This document shows, one piece after another, positions 1-11,278 of a stretch of DNA of 64,000 nt. The stretch is from Acinetobacter dispersus (GTDB taxonomy: Bacteria; Pseudomonadota; Gammaproteobacteria; Pseudomonadales; Moraxellaceae), in the NCBI RefSeq assembly GCF_009884975.1, contig NZ_CP041970.1:434001-498000 (forward strand), given 5' to 3'. The notes beneath the pieces are model-generated. The model made no database searches. It worked only from the letters and a program-made list of their open reading frames with translations, and had not been told where the DNA came from. Both the position numbers and the translations under genes were made by a program. Each line of letters opens with the position of its first letter. The stretch's first letter is position 1.

Positions 1-2
1 CT

Positions 3-2222
3 ATCCAAGCACAAAAAATGCGTTTGATTGATGACAATAGCCAGTATCAAGCGCTCGATCGTCGACAGATTCGTTATCACCGTAGCAGTGCCACTGAACA
101 ATATGACAGTATGACCAGCCTAGTTGGACAACGTTCATTACAGCCCAGTAGCGTCCATGTACAACGTTGGCAAGCCGATGCCTTAGAACAGGAAGAAGGT
201 GCAGGTAGTGTACAAAGCACCCATAAGCACAGTGATCAGCATGACAATGCCAGTCTTGGTCTAGAACAGGCATGGCATTTCTCTCCCGCTTGGATGCAAG
301 ATATCAATGGTGAAGATGGTGCGACCCAATCGGGCAATGCCCAAATTGAAAAACTGAATCAGAATCTCAGTCAATACTACGACTTACAATCCAAGCAGTT
401 TGTTGCGAATACTACGGTGCGAGACACCCATGTGGGTTACTGGTTTGAATTAGCCGAACATCCTGAAATTGATCAACACGATGGTGCAGACAAAGAATTC
501 CTGATTACAGGCAAAAACTTCTATAACCAAAATAACTTGCCTAAAGATCTACATCAACAGATCAATCAACTATTAGCACAAAGCAATTGGCAGCCAACCC
601 AACAAAGCAACACAGAAGAACGCCAAGCTAACCAGTTAATCCTGCAACGCCGCAACATCAAAACTGTACCCGAATTTAACCCATTGCAACACCGTCCAGC
701 CGCTTCACCGCAACGTGCCAAAGTGGTCGGACCAAGTGGTGAAGAAATCCATGTAGATGAATGGGGCCGTATTAAAGTTCGTTTCCTGTTTACCCGAAAT
801 GATGATCATAGCCATGATGGTGGTGCAGGCGCTAATGACAACGACACCGATTCAGCTTGGGTCGATGTACTGACGCCTTGGGCTGGTGAAGGCTATGGGG
901 CGCGCTTCCTGCCACGTATCGATGAAATCGTAGTTATCGACTTCTTTGATGGCAACATTGACCGTCCATTTGTAGTGGGACGTATCCATGAAGCACATCG
1001 TAGTCCAACCAAGTTCGACAATGCAGGTAAGCTGCCAGACACCAAGAAACTGGCAGGGATCAAGTCCAAGGAATATCAGGGTGAAGGCTTTAACCAACTG
1101 CGCTTTGATGACACCACTGGACAGATCAGCGCCCAGCTCCAAAGCAGTCATGCTGCCAGCCAACTTAACTTAGGTAAACTCAGTCATCCGAAAGACAAAG
1201 CAGAAAGTGAAGATCGTGGCGAAGGTTTTGAACTACGTACTGATCAATGGGGAGCCGTACGCGCAGGTGAAGGCTTACTTGTTTCCACGTATAAACAGGA
1301 TCAAGCCCAAGGCGAACATCTCGATGCTCAATCCGCTAAGCAGCAATTTGAAGCTAATCAAAACAATGCCAAGGCACTGAGTGAAGTGGCCAAAAACCAG
1401 CAGACCGATGAAATTGAATCCGTTGAACAATTGAAAGCATTTGCAGAACAGATTGAAGCAAAAATTGCTAAATTTAATAAAGCCTTATTGCTATTAAGCT
1501 CACCTGTGGGGATCGGTCTAAGTACCAGTGAAGATATTCATGTTTCTGCAGAGGGACAGATCAACCAGTTTGCAGGCGACAGTATCAATCTAAGCACGCA
1601 AAAGAATCTGATTACGCATGCGCAAAACAGAATCAGTGTGTTTGCTGCACAGAATGGTATTAAGCAAGTGGCTGCTAAAGGCAAGTTTGAAGCACATGCT
1701 CAGTCGGATGGTATGGATTTACTGGCCAAGCAAGGGATTCAGATTATTTCGACCGAAGATCGTATTGAGATCAGCAGTCCGAAAGAGATTGTAATTACTG
1801 CGGGTGGTTCTCAGATCAAGCTGAATGGTTCAGGTATTTTTCCAGTTACCAGTGGCAAGTTTGAGGTGAAGGCAGGGCAGCATTTGTTTATGGGTGGGGC
1901 GAATGTTCAGTTAACACCAATAACTTTACCAGGCGCTGAAATAAAGAATTGGATTGAATTGGATTATCGTGACCCTGAAACAAGAAAGGGTATTGCAAAT
2001 AATGGTTATAAAATTTTCTTTAAAAATGGAACAACATTAGCAGGAAAACTAGATGCTAATGGATTTGCTAGGCATGAAAATGTACCACCTGAAACCATAA
2101 AAAAAGTAGTATATGAACCTCAAGAAGGTAAAGAAAAAATTGCCAATCGATTAGAAGAGTTATTAGAAATTGAAGACGACTCATCAATCCGTAGTTATGG
2201 GGATGTAAATAATGGCAAATAA
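3..2222 (+). CDS. vgrG: VgrG, type VI secretion tip protein (5' end outside window)
   Basis: This is the C-terminal part of a T6SS spike protein that trimerises at the Hcp tube tip and carries effectors. The frame is open to the left window edge, so the ATG at 18 is internal and the N-terminal gp27-like part lies outside. The gp5-like OB-fold region is clear at about residues 235-325 counted from that ATG (GRIKVRF, then a WVDV..PWAG..YG..FLPR stretch and GNIDRPFVVGR). A DUF2345-type beta-helix extension follows at about 490-630. The last ~95 residues (YKIFFKNGT, AGKLDANGFARHENVP) look like a transthyretin-like fold, which in this family acts as an effector-loading adaptor. The stop overlaps the start of the next gene by 11 nt, implying translational coupling to the effector. 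Base composition becomes markedly more AT-rich from about 1910. Confidence 0.95.
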   Translation: MQAQKMRLIDDNSQYQALDRRQIRYHRSSATEQYDSMTSLVGQRSLQPSSVHVQRWQADALEQEEGAGSVQSTHKHSDQHDNASLGLEQAWHFSPAWMQDINGEDGATQSGNAQIEKLNQNLSQYYDLQSKQFVANTTVRDTHVGYWFELAEHPEIDQHDGADKEFLITGKNFYNQNNLPKDLHQQINQLLAQSNWQPTQQSNTEERQANQLILQRRNIKTVPEFNPLQHRPAASPQRAKVVGPSGEEIHVDEWGRIKVRFLFTRNDDHSHDGGAGANDNDTDSAWVDVLTPWAGEGYGARFLPRIDEIVVIDFFDGNIDRPFVVGRIHEAHRSPTKFDNAGKLPDTKKLAGIKSKEYQGEGFNQLRFDDTTGQISAQLQSSHAASQLNLGKLSHPKDKAESEDRGEGFELRTDQWGAVRAGEGLLVSTYKQDQAQGEHLDAQSAKQQFEANQNNAKALSEVAKNQQTDEIESVEQLKAFAEQIEAKIAKFNKALLLLSSPVGIGLSTSEDIHVSAEGQINQFAGDSINLSTQKNLITHAQNRISVFAAQNGIKQVAAKGKFEAHAQSDGMDLLAKQGIQIISTEDRIEISSPKEIVITAGGSQIKLNGSGIFPVTSGKFEVKAGQHLFMGGANVQLTPITLPGAEIKNWIELDYRDPETRKGIANNGYKIFFKNGTTLAGKLDANGFARHENVPPETIKKVVYEPQEGKEKIANRLEELLEIEDDSSIRSYGDVNNGK

Positions 2223-3762
2223 TATTCCTAATGCTACACAAGCTAGAGATGCATTGGCTTGGATGACTGGTGAGCAAAAAGATATTCAAGAGGAAAAAAG
2301 TATATGGGAGTGGATGGTAGAAGCCATAGAAGGAGACTTCAATGATAATCGTAGTACAGGGCAAATTGTATTTGATGCTGCAATTTCCATGATCCCATTT
2401 GTGGATCAGATATGTGATGTTCGCGATTTGGTGGCAAATTGTAAGAAGTTAAATGAAGATATTTCGGATCAGTGGGCTTGGGTCGCATTGGCCCTTACTT
2501 TAATTGGTCTATTTCCAAGCCTAGGGAGTTTGGTTAAAGGGGTTCTAAAAATCTTCTTCTTGTTTGTAAGACGAAGCGGAGGAAAAGCCGTTGTTAAAGC
2601 TGTCGATTCAGCTATGACATGGGTTATTACTTTTTTAAGAAAAAAACAAGTACAAGATTATATTAAAAAATATCTACCGAACGTGGATATTCTCGTTTAT
2701 TTAAAGAATGAAATTATAAAAGTAAAAAATAAGCTTAGTGCAAAGGAGCTATTGGCTGCTTTTGACCGAGGGATTCAGCTATTGGATAATTTAACAAATA
2801 AGGCCAAATATATTCCTGGTTTAAAAGATAAAATTAGAAATACTGTCGCCATTGTTAGAAAAATTCGAAATGCTGCAGATGCCCCATTGGCAAAAGCTTT
2901 GGCACCACTTAATGATGCCTTAGCAAGAGTTATTTATAGATTAGATATGGAGTCATATCTACAAAGAACAGCAGTGAGAAATACTACTAATGTTCACTTT
3001 AGAGGTACATTGCCAGAAGCGCGTGCCATTACGTTAATGCGTACTAAAAAGCCACGGCCGACTTGGTTAAGTAGGGGGAATTTAGAACATGCACCATTAG
3101 AGCCTGCTAGTAAAAGAAAGATGGTTAATGAAATGGTAAAGGATGGTTATCCTCCTTTGGCTGATTATAATATTGCTTCATTTACTAGGTTGTCAGCAGA
3201 TATTATTACTGGACCTGCCAGATTATACCGTGTAACTTCACCTGCAAATGGTGCGTTTGGTGAGTGTTGGGTCACAGAAGAAGTCTTTATTAAAATTAAA
3301 AATAGTCCTGATCCGAAAGCAGCTTGGCGTAAATATCTTGCAGTATGGCCGGATTGGAACGCAAATGGGCAGTTTGTAATTTATGATATTCCTGCTGGTC
3401 AATCAATTAAGGTATGGCGTGGCCCTGCCTCAAGCCAGACAAAAGATGCCTTAGGAGATAGTTATCATTTATCAGGTGGTTGGGAACAGGTTATTTTCAA
3501 AGAAGGAAAGTTTGATAATACCATTTATTATCCCGTGGATACTTATGGACGTTTATCGCTTAAATCCCCAATAAGACGAGATGCCTATAATAGTTTGTCT
3601 CCAGCTGACAAAGCTAAATATCAGGCAGTACGAAGCAAAATTAAAGAACAGAATATTCATGGTCCTTATGATACAAATTGGGGAATGACTGATTTTGATG
3701 AGCAGTTAAAAGATGTCAGAATTGGTCTTCCAAATATATCTGGACAAGTCATTAATAGATAA
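2212..3762 (+). CDS. Putative T6SS cargo effector with toxin-like C-terminal domain of unknown activity
   Basis: A 516-aa protein whose start overlaps the vgrG stop, the usual position for a VgrG-delivered effector. The N-terminal half has a GQIVFDAAISMIPFVDQ..DVRDLVANC block (about 48-75) and a long hydrophobic stretch (about 88-119). I recognise this arrangement from polymorphic T6SS effectors, where it is thought to mark delivery. The middle (about 125-270) is Lys-rich and helical. The C-terminal ~180 residues start near LYRVTSPANGAFGECW, then AWRKYLAVWPDWNANGQF, IKVWRGPASSQ, LSGGWEQVIF and DTNWGMTDF. They resemble the C-termini of some Rhs/VgrG-linked toxins, but I cannot name an enzymatic class. 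An NAD-using fold (ART- or TNT-like) is only a guess. No classic nuclease or lipase motif is visible. Immunity-like genes follow directly, supporting a toxin role. Confidence 0.75.
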   Translation: MANNIPNATQARDALAWMTGEQKDIQEEKSIWEWMVEAIEGDFNDNRSTGQIVFDAAISMIPFVDQICDVRDLVANCKKLNEDISDQWAWVALALTLIGLFPSLGSLVKGVLKIFFLFVRRSGGKAVVKAVDSAMTWVITFLRKKQVQDYIKKYLPNVDILVYLKNEIIKVKNKLSAKELLAAFDRGIQLLDNLTNKAKYIPGLKDKIRNTVAIVRKIRNAADAPLAKALAPLNDALARVIYRLDMESYLQRTAVRNTTNVHFRGTLPEARAITLMRTKKPRPTWLSRGNLEHAPLEPASKRKMVNEMVKDGYPPLADYNIASFTRLSADIITGPARLYRVTSPANGAFGECWVTEEVFIKIKNSPDPKAAWRKYLAVWPDWNANGQFVIYDIPAGQSIKVWRGPASSQTKDALGDSYHLSGGWEQVIFKEGKFDNTIYYPVDTYGRLSLKSPIRRDAYNSLSPADKAKYQAVRSKIKEQNIHGPYDTNWGMTDFDEQLKDVRIGLPNISGQVINR

Positions 3763-3780
3763 AACTGAGAGATGCTCATA

Positions 3781-4899
3781 ATGCAGAATATAGAACAGCA
3801 ATTGACTCGTTTTCAAAAGCAATCAGTTGCCCTAATCTATTATGTTACTTCACGATCCTATTTAGAGATGTTACTGACCAAACTGGACGATTTGATTCAA
3901 TATACTGGCGGAGTAATTGATCTCGCTGATCAACAATATCGAGATCGTGTCCTATTGCAAGAAGGTTGGGGAATGGGGGATACCTCAGCCAATTGGAGCA
4001 CCTATGCTTACCCATCTTTACTCGATTTCAGATTAGGTTTGATTAGGATTATAGAACAGACTAAACAGGAAAAATATGGCTGGACACCTGCATATAATAC
4101 AGCACGTATGTTAGGCGAGTTTCAACCCAACTGGATGTCAGAAGAAGAAGAAACAGATTTTAAAATGCGCTTTGATGAATTATATAGATTATGTAGTTAT
4201 TACGATTCTTGTGTTAAGCCTCCAAAATCATGGAATTTATATAGTTTATTTGAGGTGATTAAAGAACTGGGAATTTTTGAACATAAAGTACCTAAGCTTA
4301 AAATTCGTACAGATATACGAGTAAATAGTGGGGAACCTATCTCAAAAACAGGCATATATATCCCTGTTGGTGATCAATATGGCGTACCACAATTTGCTTG
4401 GACCTATCAGGAGTCTGATACATTTGAAAGAGGATGGTTAGAAGAATGCCGTACAATAAATTCTTTAGGCAAGCAATTGTTTTCTAAGTTTAATGAATAT
4501 ACAGCATGGACTCCATCTGAAGAACTAAGAACATTCGCAATTGAAAATATTAAAAAGAAGAAAATAGATGACGATTTTGGTTATGTAAAATTAAATTATG
4601 ATAGCCAATTAAGATTGGCCCCAGAGCTGATTGCAAATAATGTTTTTTCTAAGGCTGATTGTAGTTGGTATTTTGTTGAATTAGTAGAAGGTGAGTTTGA
4701 GGATATTGGTGGAGAGGAGACAGATGTTTTCGTTACACCTCATTTAAAAGTTATAGGTGGAGAATTATGTCCAAGAACAGGTTATTGGATTTTATCTAGC
4801 CAAAAGGAGAAGCGTTTGTACTTTACCAAAGGAACATTAATTCCCAAATATAATAAAGACTGGGGTGAAGAATATTGGGTCTTTGATGGTGAAGAATAA
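3781..4899 (+). CDS. Putative immunity protein 1 for the adjacent effector (Imm71/Imm72-like)
   Basis: A 372-aa cytosol-type protein with no signal peptide or membrane segment. An ATG at 3772 is in frame, but the GAGAG ribosome site (3767-3771) is correctly spaced only for the ATG at 3781, so that start is preferred. The N-terminal half is helical and rich in aromatic residues. The C-terminal half is beta-like with a RTGYW..RLYFTKG..DWGEEYW ending. The same ending recurs in the next gene, so the two are paralogues. The position 18 nt after the effector gene fits an immunity function. I associate this type of protein with the Imm71/Imm72 families, but that assignment is from memory and untested. 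Which paralogue neutralises this effector cannot be read from sequence. Confidence 0.65.
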   Translation: MQNIEQQLTRFQKQSVALIYYVTSRSYLEMLLTKLDDLIQYTGGVIDLADQQYRDRVLLQEGWGMGDTSANWSTYAYPSLLDFRLGLIRIIEQTKQEKYGWTPAYNTARMLGEFQPNWMSEEEETDFKMRFDELYRLCSYYDSCVKPPKSWNLYSLFEVIKELGIFEHKVPKLKIRTDIRVNSGEPISKTGIYIPVGDQYGVPQFAWTYQESDTFERGWLEECRTINSLGKQLFSKFNEYTAWTPSEELRTFAIENIKKKKIDDDFGYVKLNYDSQLRLAPELIANNVFSKADCSWYFVELVEGEFEDIGGEETDVFVTPHLKVIGGELCPRTGYWILSSQKEKRLYFTKGTLIPKYNKDWGEEYWVFDGEE

Positions 4900-4948
4900 T
4901 TAATATGCCCTTCAGGGCATTTAAAATTTTGAGATTTATATAATTTAA
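4900..4948 (+). repeat. Duplicated intergenic spacer, copy 1
   Basis: This 49-bp spacer between immunity genes 1 and 2 has the same length and nearly the same sequence as 5948-5996, including the hairpin and the AT-rich run up to the next ATG. It shows that the duplicated unit was gene plus spacer. Confidence 0.85.
4905..4920 (+). terminator. Short hairpin in duplicated spacer (copy 1)
   Basis: A perfect 6-bp stem (ATGCCC/GGGCAT) with a TTCA loop lies just after the first immunity gene and is followed by a loose T/A-rich run. It is a weak intrinsic terminator or mRNA-stabilising hairpin. The same structure recurs at 5954-5967 in the second copy of this 49-bp spacer. Confidence 0.45.
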
Positions 4949-5875
4949 ATGATTGATTTAAATAAACTAGAGCTATTCCCAAGAGAAATCTATTTATTAG
5001 AGCAATTTCTTTCTTATGGCTATTATTATGAAACGGTAAAGTTATGGGAGGGGGTGATTCAATATGCTGAAGAGCTATTAGATAAATATAGTGCTCATTT
5101 AGCGCCCGATCATCGTGCTCAGCACCCATCTCATCAAGCCGACTATGTCTGGGGAACAATTGTACTACCAAATTTTAAAGGAGTTTTACATCATTTAGTT
5201 GATGGTTTAGATGACTTAAAAGAGGGCTTTTTGCCTATATTAAGAAGAATGAGTAGCATTCGTAATGCTCTTATTGCTCAATGGAGAGATTATCCTTATG
5301 ATTGGATGGATCATGTTGAAAAAGGCTCAGCTGCTATTTATAAAGCTAAACAGGATATTGTATCAATAAGAGCTAATAATACCTTTATTGCAAGTGATTA
5401 CTATGACTCGCAATGGGACTATAAAGATCTATTAAAAAATGATGTATATAAAAGAGATGTGGGTATAGAGTATCCTCCAATTTTACCTAAATATTATTTA
5501 AATCCTAATATAAGTGTAAAAACAGATGAACCAATTATGGTGACAGGTTTTTATCGTTCTACTGAACCATATTCAGCGTGTAAGTTTTTGATACATGAAA
5601 CAAAAATGTCTGCCAAGCATCCTGAAGACTGGAAATTAGCTCCAACGGTTCAGTGTTTTAAAATGAATCCAGACCTTTTTACGACACCAGATATAATTGA
5701 AAATTCAGAAGAAGTAGAAACGGCATGGATACTGGTGGAAAAAGTAGTTGAGGACGGTGGCAGCAATTCGGCATTTAATGAAGAAAGAATATCTCAAAAA
5801 GGTGGAGAAAAAGTAACGAAAACAGGCTATTGGTCTACTCCTGCACAACCAGATACAAGACTTTATTTTACGTAA
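4949..5875 (+). pseudogene. Immunity-like paralogue 2, C-terminally truncated by a nonsense codon
   Basis: The reading frame gives 308 aa and stops at a TAA (5873-5875) directly after RLYFT. Reading on in the same frame gives G-A-I-S-P-T-L-P-E-T-D-W-G-E-V-Y-W-Y-W-D-G-E-E and then TAA at 5945-5947. This matches the end of immunity gene 1 (KG..DWGEEYW..DGEE). The stop sits exactly where gene 1 has Lys, so a single-base AAA-to-TAA change is the likely event, removing 24 residues. The product may still work, because only the tail is lost; pseudogene status is therefore an inference. The N-terminal third is nearly the same as the fragment at 5997. The upstream spacer has only a weak ribosome site. 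Confidence 0.7.
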
Positions 5876-5947
5876 GGTGCAATATCGCCAACGCTGCCAG
5901 AAACAGATTGGGGTGAAGTGTATTGGTATTGGGATGGTGAAGAATAA

Positions 5948-5996
5948 CTAAAGTGCCCTTCGGGGCATTTAAAATTTTGAGATTTATATAATTTAA
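5948..5996 (+). repeat. Duplicated intergenic spacer, copy 2
   Basis: This is the second copy of the 49-bp spacer at 4900-4948. It begins right after the ancestral (not the premature) stop of immunity paralogue 2, which supports 5945-5947 as the original gene end. It contains the hairpin TGCCC-TTCG-GGGCA at 5954-5967. Confidence 0.85.
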
Positions 5997-6245
5997 ATGA
6001 TTGATCAGCAAAAATTAGAGTTATTTCCGCAAGAGATCTATGCAATTGAACAATTTGTTTCATATAACTATTACTATGAAACGGTAAAGTTATGGGAGGA
6101 GCTGATTCAATATGCTGAAGGATTATTAGACAAATATAGTGCTCATTTAGCACCAGACCATCGTGTCCAACATCCATCTCATCAAGCCGACTATGTCTGG
6201 GGAATAATCGTATTACCAAATTTGAGAGGAGTCCTCCATAATTGA
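5997..6245 (+). pseudogene. Immunity-like paralogue 3, N-terminal fragment
   Basis: An 82-codon frame closely matches the first 82 residues of paralogue 2 (KLELFP.EIY..EQF, ETVKLWE, PDHR.QHPSHQADYVWG). It then ends at TGA where paralogue 2 continues LHHLVDGLDDLKEG. After the stop, similarity runs on for about 25 bp with a small deletion and then ends at a terminator. It is a decaying third copy of the gene-plus-spacer unit. A short product could still be made, but it lacks the C-terminal beta part. Confidence 0.8.
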
Positions 6246-6293
6246 GTTGGGGGGATGACTTGAAATAAAATTTTTGCCAATCTTAAACTAAAA

Positions 6294-6317
6294 AGCAGAG
6301 CCGAAGCTCTGCTTTTT
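6294..6317. terminator. Bidirectional intrinsic terminator
   Basis: A perfect 8-bp stem AGCAGAGC/GCTCTGCT with CGAA loop is flanked by an A-run on the left and T-run on the right. It separates the T6SS cargo block from purB, which converges on it. Confidence 0.9.
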
Positions 6318-6331
6318 CGAGTCAATCAGTT

Positions 6332-7729
<1,398 letters not shown>

Positions 7730-7774
7730 TTAATTTTGGAATAAACATAAAAATAAATTCGTTGTAGCATCGGT

Positions 7775-8506
7775 CTATACCACCTGATACTGCAAACGAG
7801 CGAGAGCTTGAATATCTTGCAATAACTTGCGTTTACTAAAGATCATACTCCATGAGCTGCCACCTGACTGCTTCCATAAATGTGCCAGCTGTAGGCCTGT
7901 AAATAAGCTTGCACGAATACGGTTGGTATGATTGATGTCTTTAAATGCTTCGGCATTGCCTCGGACTAAAATACGAGGATTGATTTGTCCTGCAGTTTCG
8001 ACATAGGTTTGGGCTAAATTGGCGATGATGCTTGGGTGTAAATAGTTATTATCGAAAAAAGAGAGTTGCTTTAATATTTTTTGTTGGGCAGTTTCTATAA
8101 TTTTGACATATTCAGGATTGCTATAAACTTTCTTTTCCAACTGCAACAGAGCCATTGCATAGGACATGGGTAATTTAGCAGTCGACATTTTAGGAACACG
8201 GGATTTCGGTGCGGTATTAAAAGGCTGGGTAATACAGCCTTCTAATGTTTTTAAACCGAGTGAAATGTCTGCAAGTTGATTAAAAAAATCTAAGGTCTGA
8301 GTGGCGTTGTTAGCGGTAGGACGTATATTCAGACTGGCTTTAATCAATAGCTCAAAATAGAAATTACCACTATCGCCAATGCTTTGCTGGCCAGCCATCG
8401 CAGTCATATGTGTTAACTGAGTTGCCTGAAAGACTGCGGCCAATGCTAGAGCACGGTTCTGTCTAACATTCAACGCTTGAGTGTGCTGAAAGGGTAACTC
8501 GACCAT
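7775..8506 (-). CDS. hflD: HflD-like protein (DUF489)
   Basis: A 243-aa, all-helical protein of the HflD family. In E. coli HflD is a membrane-associated protein first found for its effect on phage lambda lysogenisation through CII. Its general cell role is unclear. The family is recognised from the sequence pattern ([18 protein letters not shown] near the N-terminus, [35 protein letters not shown] near the C-terminus) and from its conserved place between mnmA and purB. The start follows mnmA by 18 nt, so the two are probably cotranscribed. Confidence 0.92.
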   Translation of the reverse strand: MVELPFQHTQALNVRQNRALALAAVFQATQLTHMTAMAGQQSIGDSGNFYFELLIKASLNIRPTANNATQTLDFFNQLADISLGLKTLEGCITQPFNTAPKSRVPKMSTAKLPMSYAMALLQLEKKVYSNPEYVKIIETAQQKILKQLSFFDNNYLHPSIIANLAQTYVETAGQINPRILVRGNAEAFKDINHTNRIRASLFTGLQLAHLWKQSGGSSWSMIFSKRKLLQDIQALARLQYQVV

Positions 8507-8524
8507 GCTTCGCTTCCAATTTCC

Positions 8525-9658
<1,134 letters not shown>

Positions 9659-9662
9659 CTAA

Positions 9663-10163
9663 TTAAGCATCCAAATGAGAAGTTAATAAGGGAGAAAAAG
9701 GGTGCTCATAAATAAGCGATAAAGGATATTTTTTGCCAGCAAGGGCATCTTCAACAGCTTTTAAAACCAGTGGGCTACGTGCACGTGCTGTTTCTTGTAA
9801 TTCATCCAAGTTCATCCATACTGCACCAACAATACCTGTATCCAGTTGCGCATTTTCTTCAACTGCTGTGACATGTGCCAAGAAGCAAAAACGGTAATAA
9901 GTGCGGTCGGGAAACATTGGTGGCGTATAGGTGTAAATCCCAAGCAGATGATCAATTTCAACATGATGACCTGTTTCTTCTAAGGTCTCACGGATCGCTG
10001 CTTGAATAATGGTTTCATCGCATTCGACATGACCTGCCGGTTGATTAAACACGGTATGTACAAAGCCTTCGCTGTGTTCTTCAACAAACAGAAAACGTCC
10101 GTCTTTTTCGACAACAGTGGCGACTGTGACATGAGGTGTCCAAGCGGTCATAGAAAGCATCAT
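9663..10163 (-). CDS. nudJ: Nudix hydrolase, NudJ-like
   Basis: Hydrolyses a phosphorylated nucleoside or thiamine-type pyrophosphate substrate. The full Nudix box (G-x5-E-x7-R-E-x2-E-E-x-G) spans residues 44-65, with Gly44, Glu50, Arg58-Glu59 and Glu62-Glu63. The PHVTVATVVEKDGRFLFVEE opening and the place just upstream of mnmA match E. coli NudJ (YmfB). Two adjacent ATG codons and a third four codons on (MTAW) are possible starts, and no strong ribosome site separates them. Substrate is inferred from the family. Confidence 0.88.
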   Translation of the reverse strand: MMLSMTAWTPHVTVATVVEKDGRFLFVEEHSEGFVHTVFNQPAGHVECDETIIQAAIRETLEETGHHVEIDHLLGIYTYTPPMFPDRTYYRFCFLAHVTAVEENAQLDTGIVGAVWMNLDELQETARARSPLVLKAVEDALAGKKYPLSLIYEHPFSPLLTSHLDA

Positions 10164-10316
10164 GGTTTTAAAAAATGTATTCTACAAAATTTAAGAGTTT
10201 TTGGCTATGGTGAGTTTCTAGAGTAGGTTTTTGTATAGAAAATATCATCAATTTCCACTGAAATTGAAGTCAGGAACATCTAGTTCACAAAGTTTTAAAG
10301 CTAGGAGGCAGAAGAT

Positions 10317-10739
10317 ATGGATGAGATTAGAATCACACTCAATAAAAATGAAATGGATATTAATGTAGTTCATCAATTTCTCAGAAATACTTATTGGTCG
10401 AAGGGTATTCCAAAGACTGCTGTTCAGAGCGCGATTGAAAACTCTTTATGTGTAGGTTTGATGCGAAATAATCAAATTATTGGTTTTGGTCGGGCAATCA
10501 CGGATTATGCAACATTTGCATATCTTGCAGATATTTTTGTTGAAGCACCATTTCGTGGAAAAGGTTACTCTGAGCTTATCGTCAATGCCTTGCTTGATCA
10601 GTGCGATTCAAAAGGGTTAAGAAGGATTCTTTTGGCGACAGCTGATGCTCATGGTTTGTACCGTAAGTTTGGATTCACTTATTTGGCAAAGCCTGAAAAT
10701 TTTATGGAAATAAATCAGCCAAATATATACCAAAAATAG
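10317..10739 (+). CDS. GNAT-family N-acetyltransferase
   Basis: A 140-aa single-domain acetyltransferase. The acetyl-CoA loop RGKGYS is at residues 80-85, after the expected ADIFVEAPF strand, and the YRKFGFTYL ending is typical of the fold. A strong ribosome site (AGGAGG) sits just before the ATG at 10317. The substrate is unknown. It stands alone, divergent from the Nudix-mnmA unit. Confidence 0.9.
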   Translation: MDEIRITLNKNEMDINVVHQFLRNTYWSKGIPKTAVQSAIENSLCVGLMRNNQIIGFGRAITDYATFAYLADIFVEAPFRGKGYSELIVNALLDQCDSKGLRRILLATADAHGLYRKFGFTYLAKPENFMEINQPNIYQK

Positions 10740-10836
10740 TTTTGTGGGGCGCAATTAAACTAATAATCTAAATGTTTCATGAATCCAAAGCACTAGCTTA
10801 AGGCTGTGAGGTTGCTCTTATTTGTAGGAATGAAAG

Positions 10837-10986
10837 ATGATTCAAAAGGTATATCAGCCAATTTTAAAAGATTTGATCTCGGTTTTTGCTAGAGAATTCA
10901 CGACAGAGCTTGATAGCCTTTATATTTATGGAAGTGTCGCGAAAGGGAAAGCGGTTGTTGGTCAATCAGATTTAGTTACTGGTTGA
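10837..10986 (+). pseudogene. Truncated nucleotidyltransferase-domain gene (N-terminal fragment)
   Basis: A 49-codon frame starts MIQKVYQPILKD and reaches LYIYGSVAKGKAVVGQSDL before a TGA at 10984-10986. This is the first half of the polymerase-beta-like nucleotidyltransferase motif (GSxxxGxxxxxSDxD), but the gene breaks off at the second catalytic Asp, so the product cannot be active. The stretch up to the next gene has no continuation of the domain. A GGAA ribosome-like site precedes the ATG. It is too short to classify further (MNT/HEPN-type or aminoglycoside-type). Confidence 0.6.
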
Positions 10987-11278
10987 AATAAATACCCTTT
11001 ACCTAAGGGTATAAAATTTGACTGTCTTTGGCTACATAGGAAGGCTCCTTCGCTAAAGTGAAAGAAAAATATTTGCTGCCATCCGTGTGTATTTGATGTG
11101 TTGAGAATCGAAAAGAAATTGCTTCAAAAAAACAGAATGTGCTAGTGTGTTTTTTGACCGCAAGGTAAAAATAATAATTCCGTCTAAGCGATGTATTGTT
11201 TGCTCAGGCCTTTCAACAATTTAGAAGTAGAACAGATGAAGAATTAGACTCATATACAGCATACGGAGTTGAAGTATT
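10987..11278. other. Degenerate intergenic stretch before fmdA
   Basis: No intact gene. It begins with a perfect inverted repeat TACCCTT-TACCT-AAGGGTA at about 10991-11009. Further on, an open frame from about 11186 runs through FAQAFQQF, SRTDEELDSYT and AYGVEVL and crosses into the fmdA start in another frame. It may be a C-terminal scrap of another lost gene, but I do not recognise it. Confidence 0.4.

Noticed and set aside
4782..5171. Antisense frames across the immunity genes (also 5863-6219)
   Set aside because: Both are opposite-strand shadows of the paralogous immunity genes; their similarity to each other only reflects the duplication on the plus strand.
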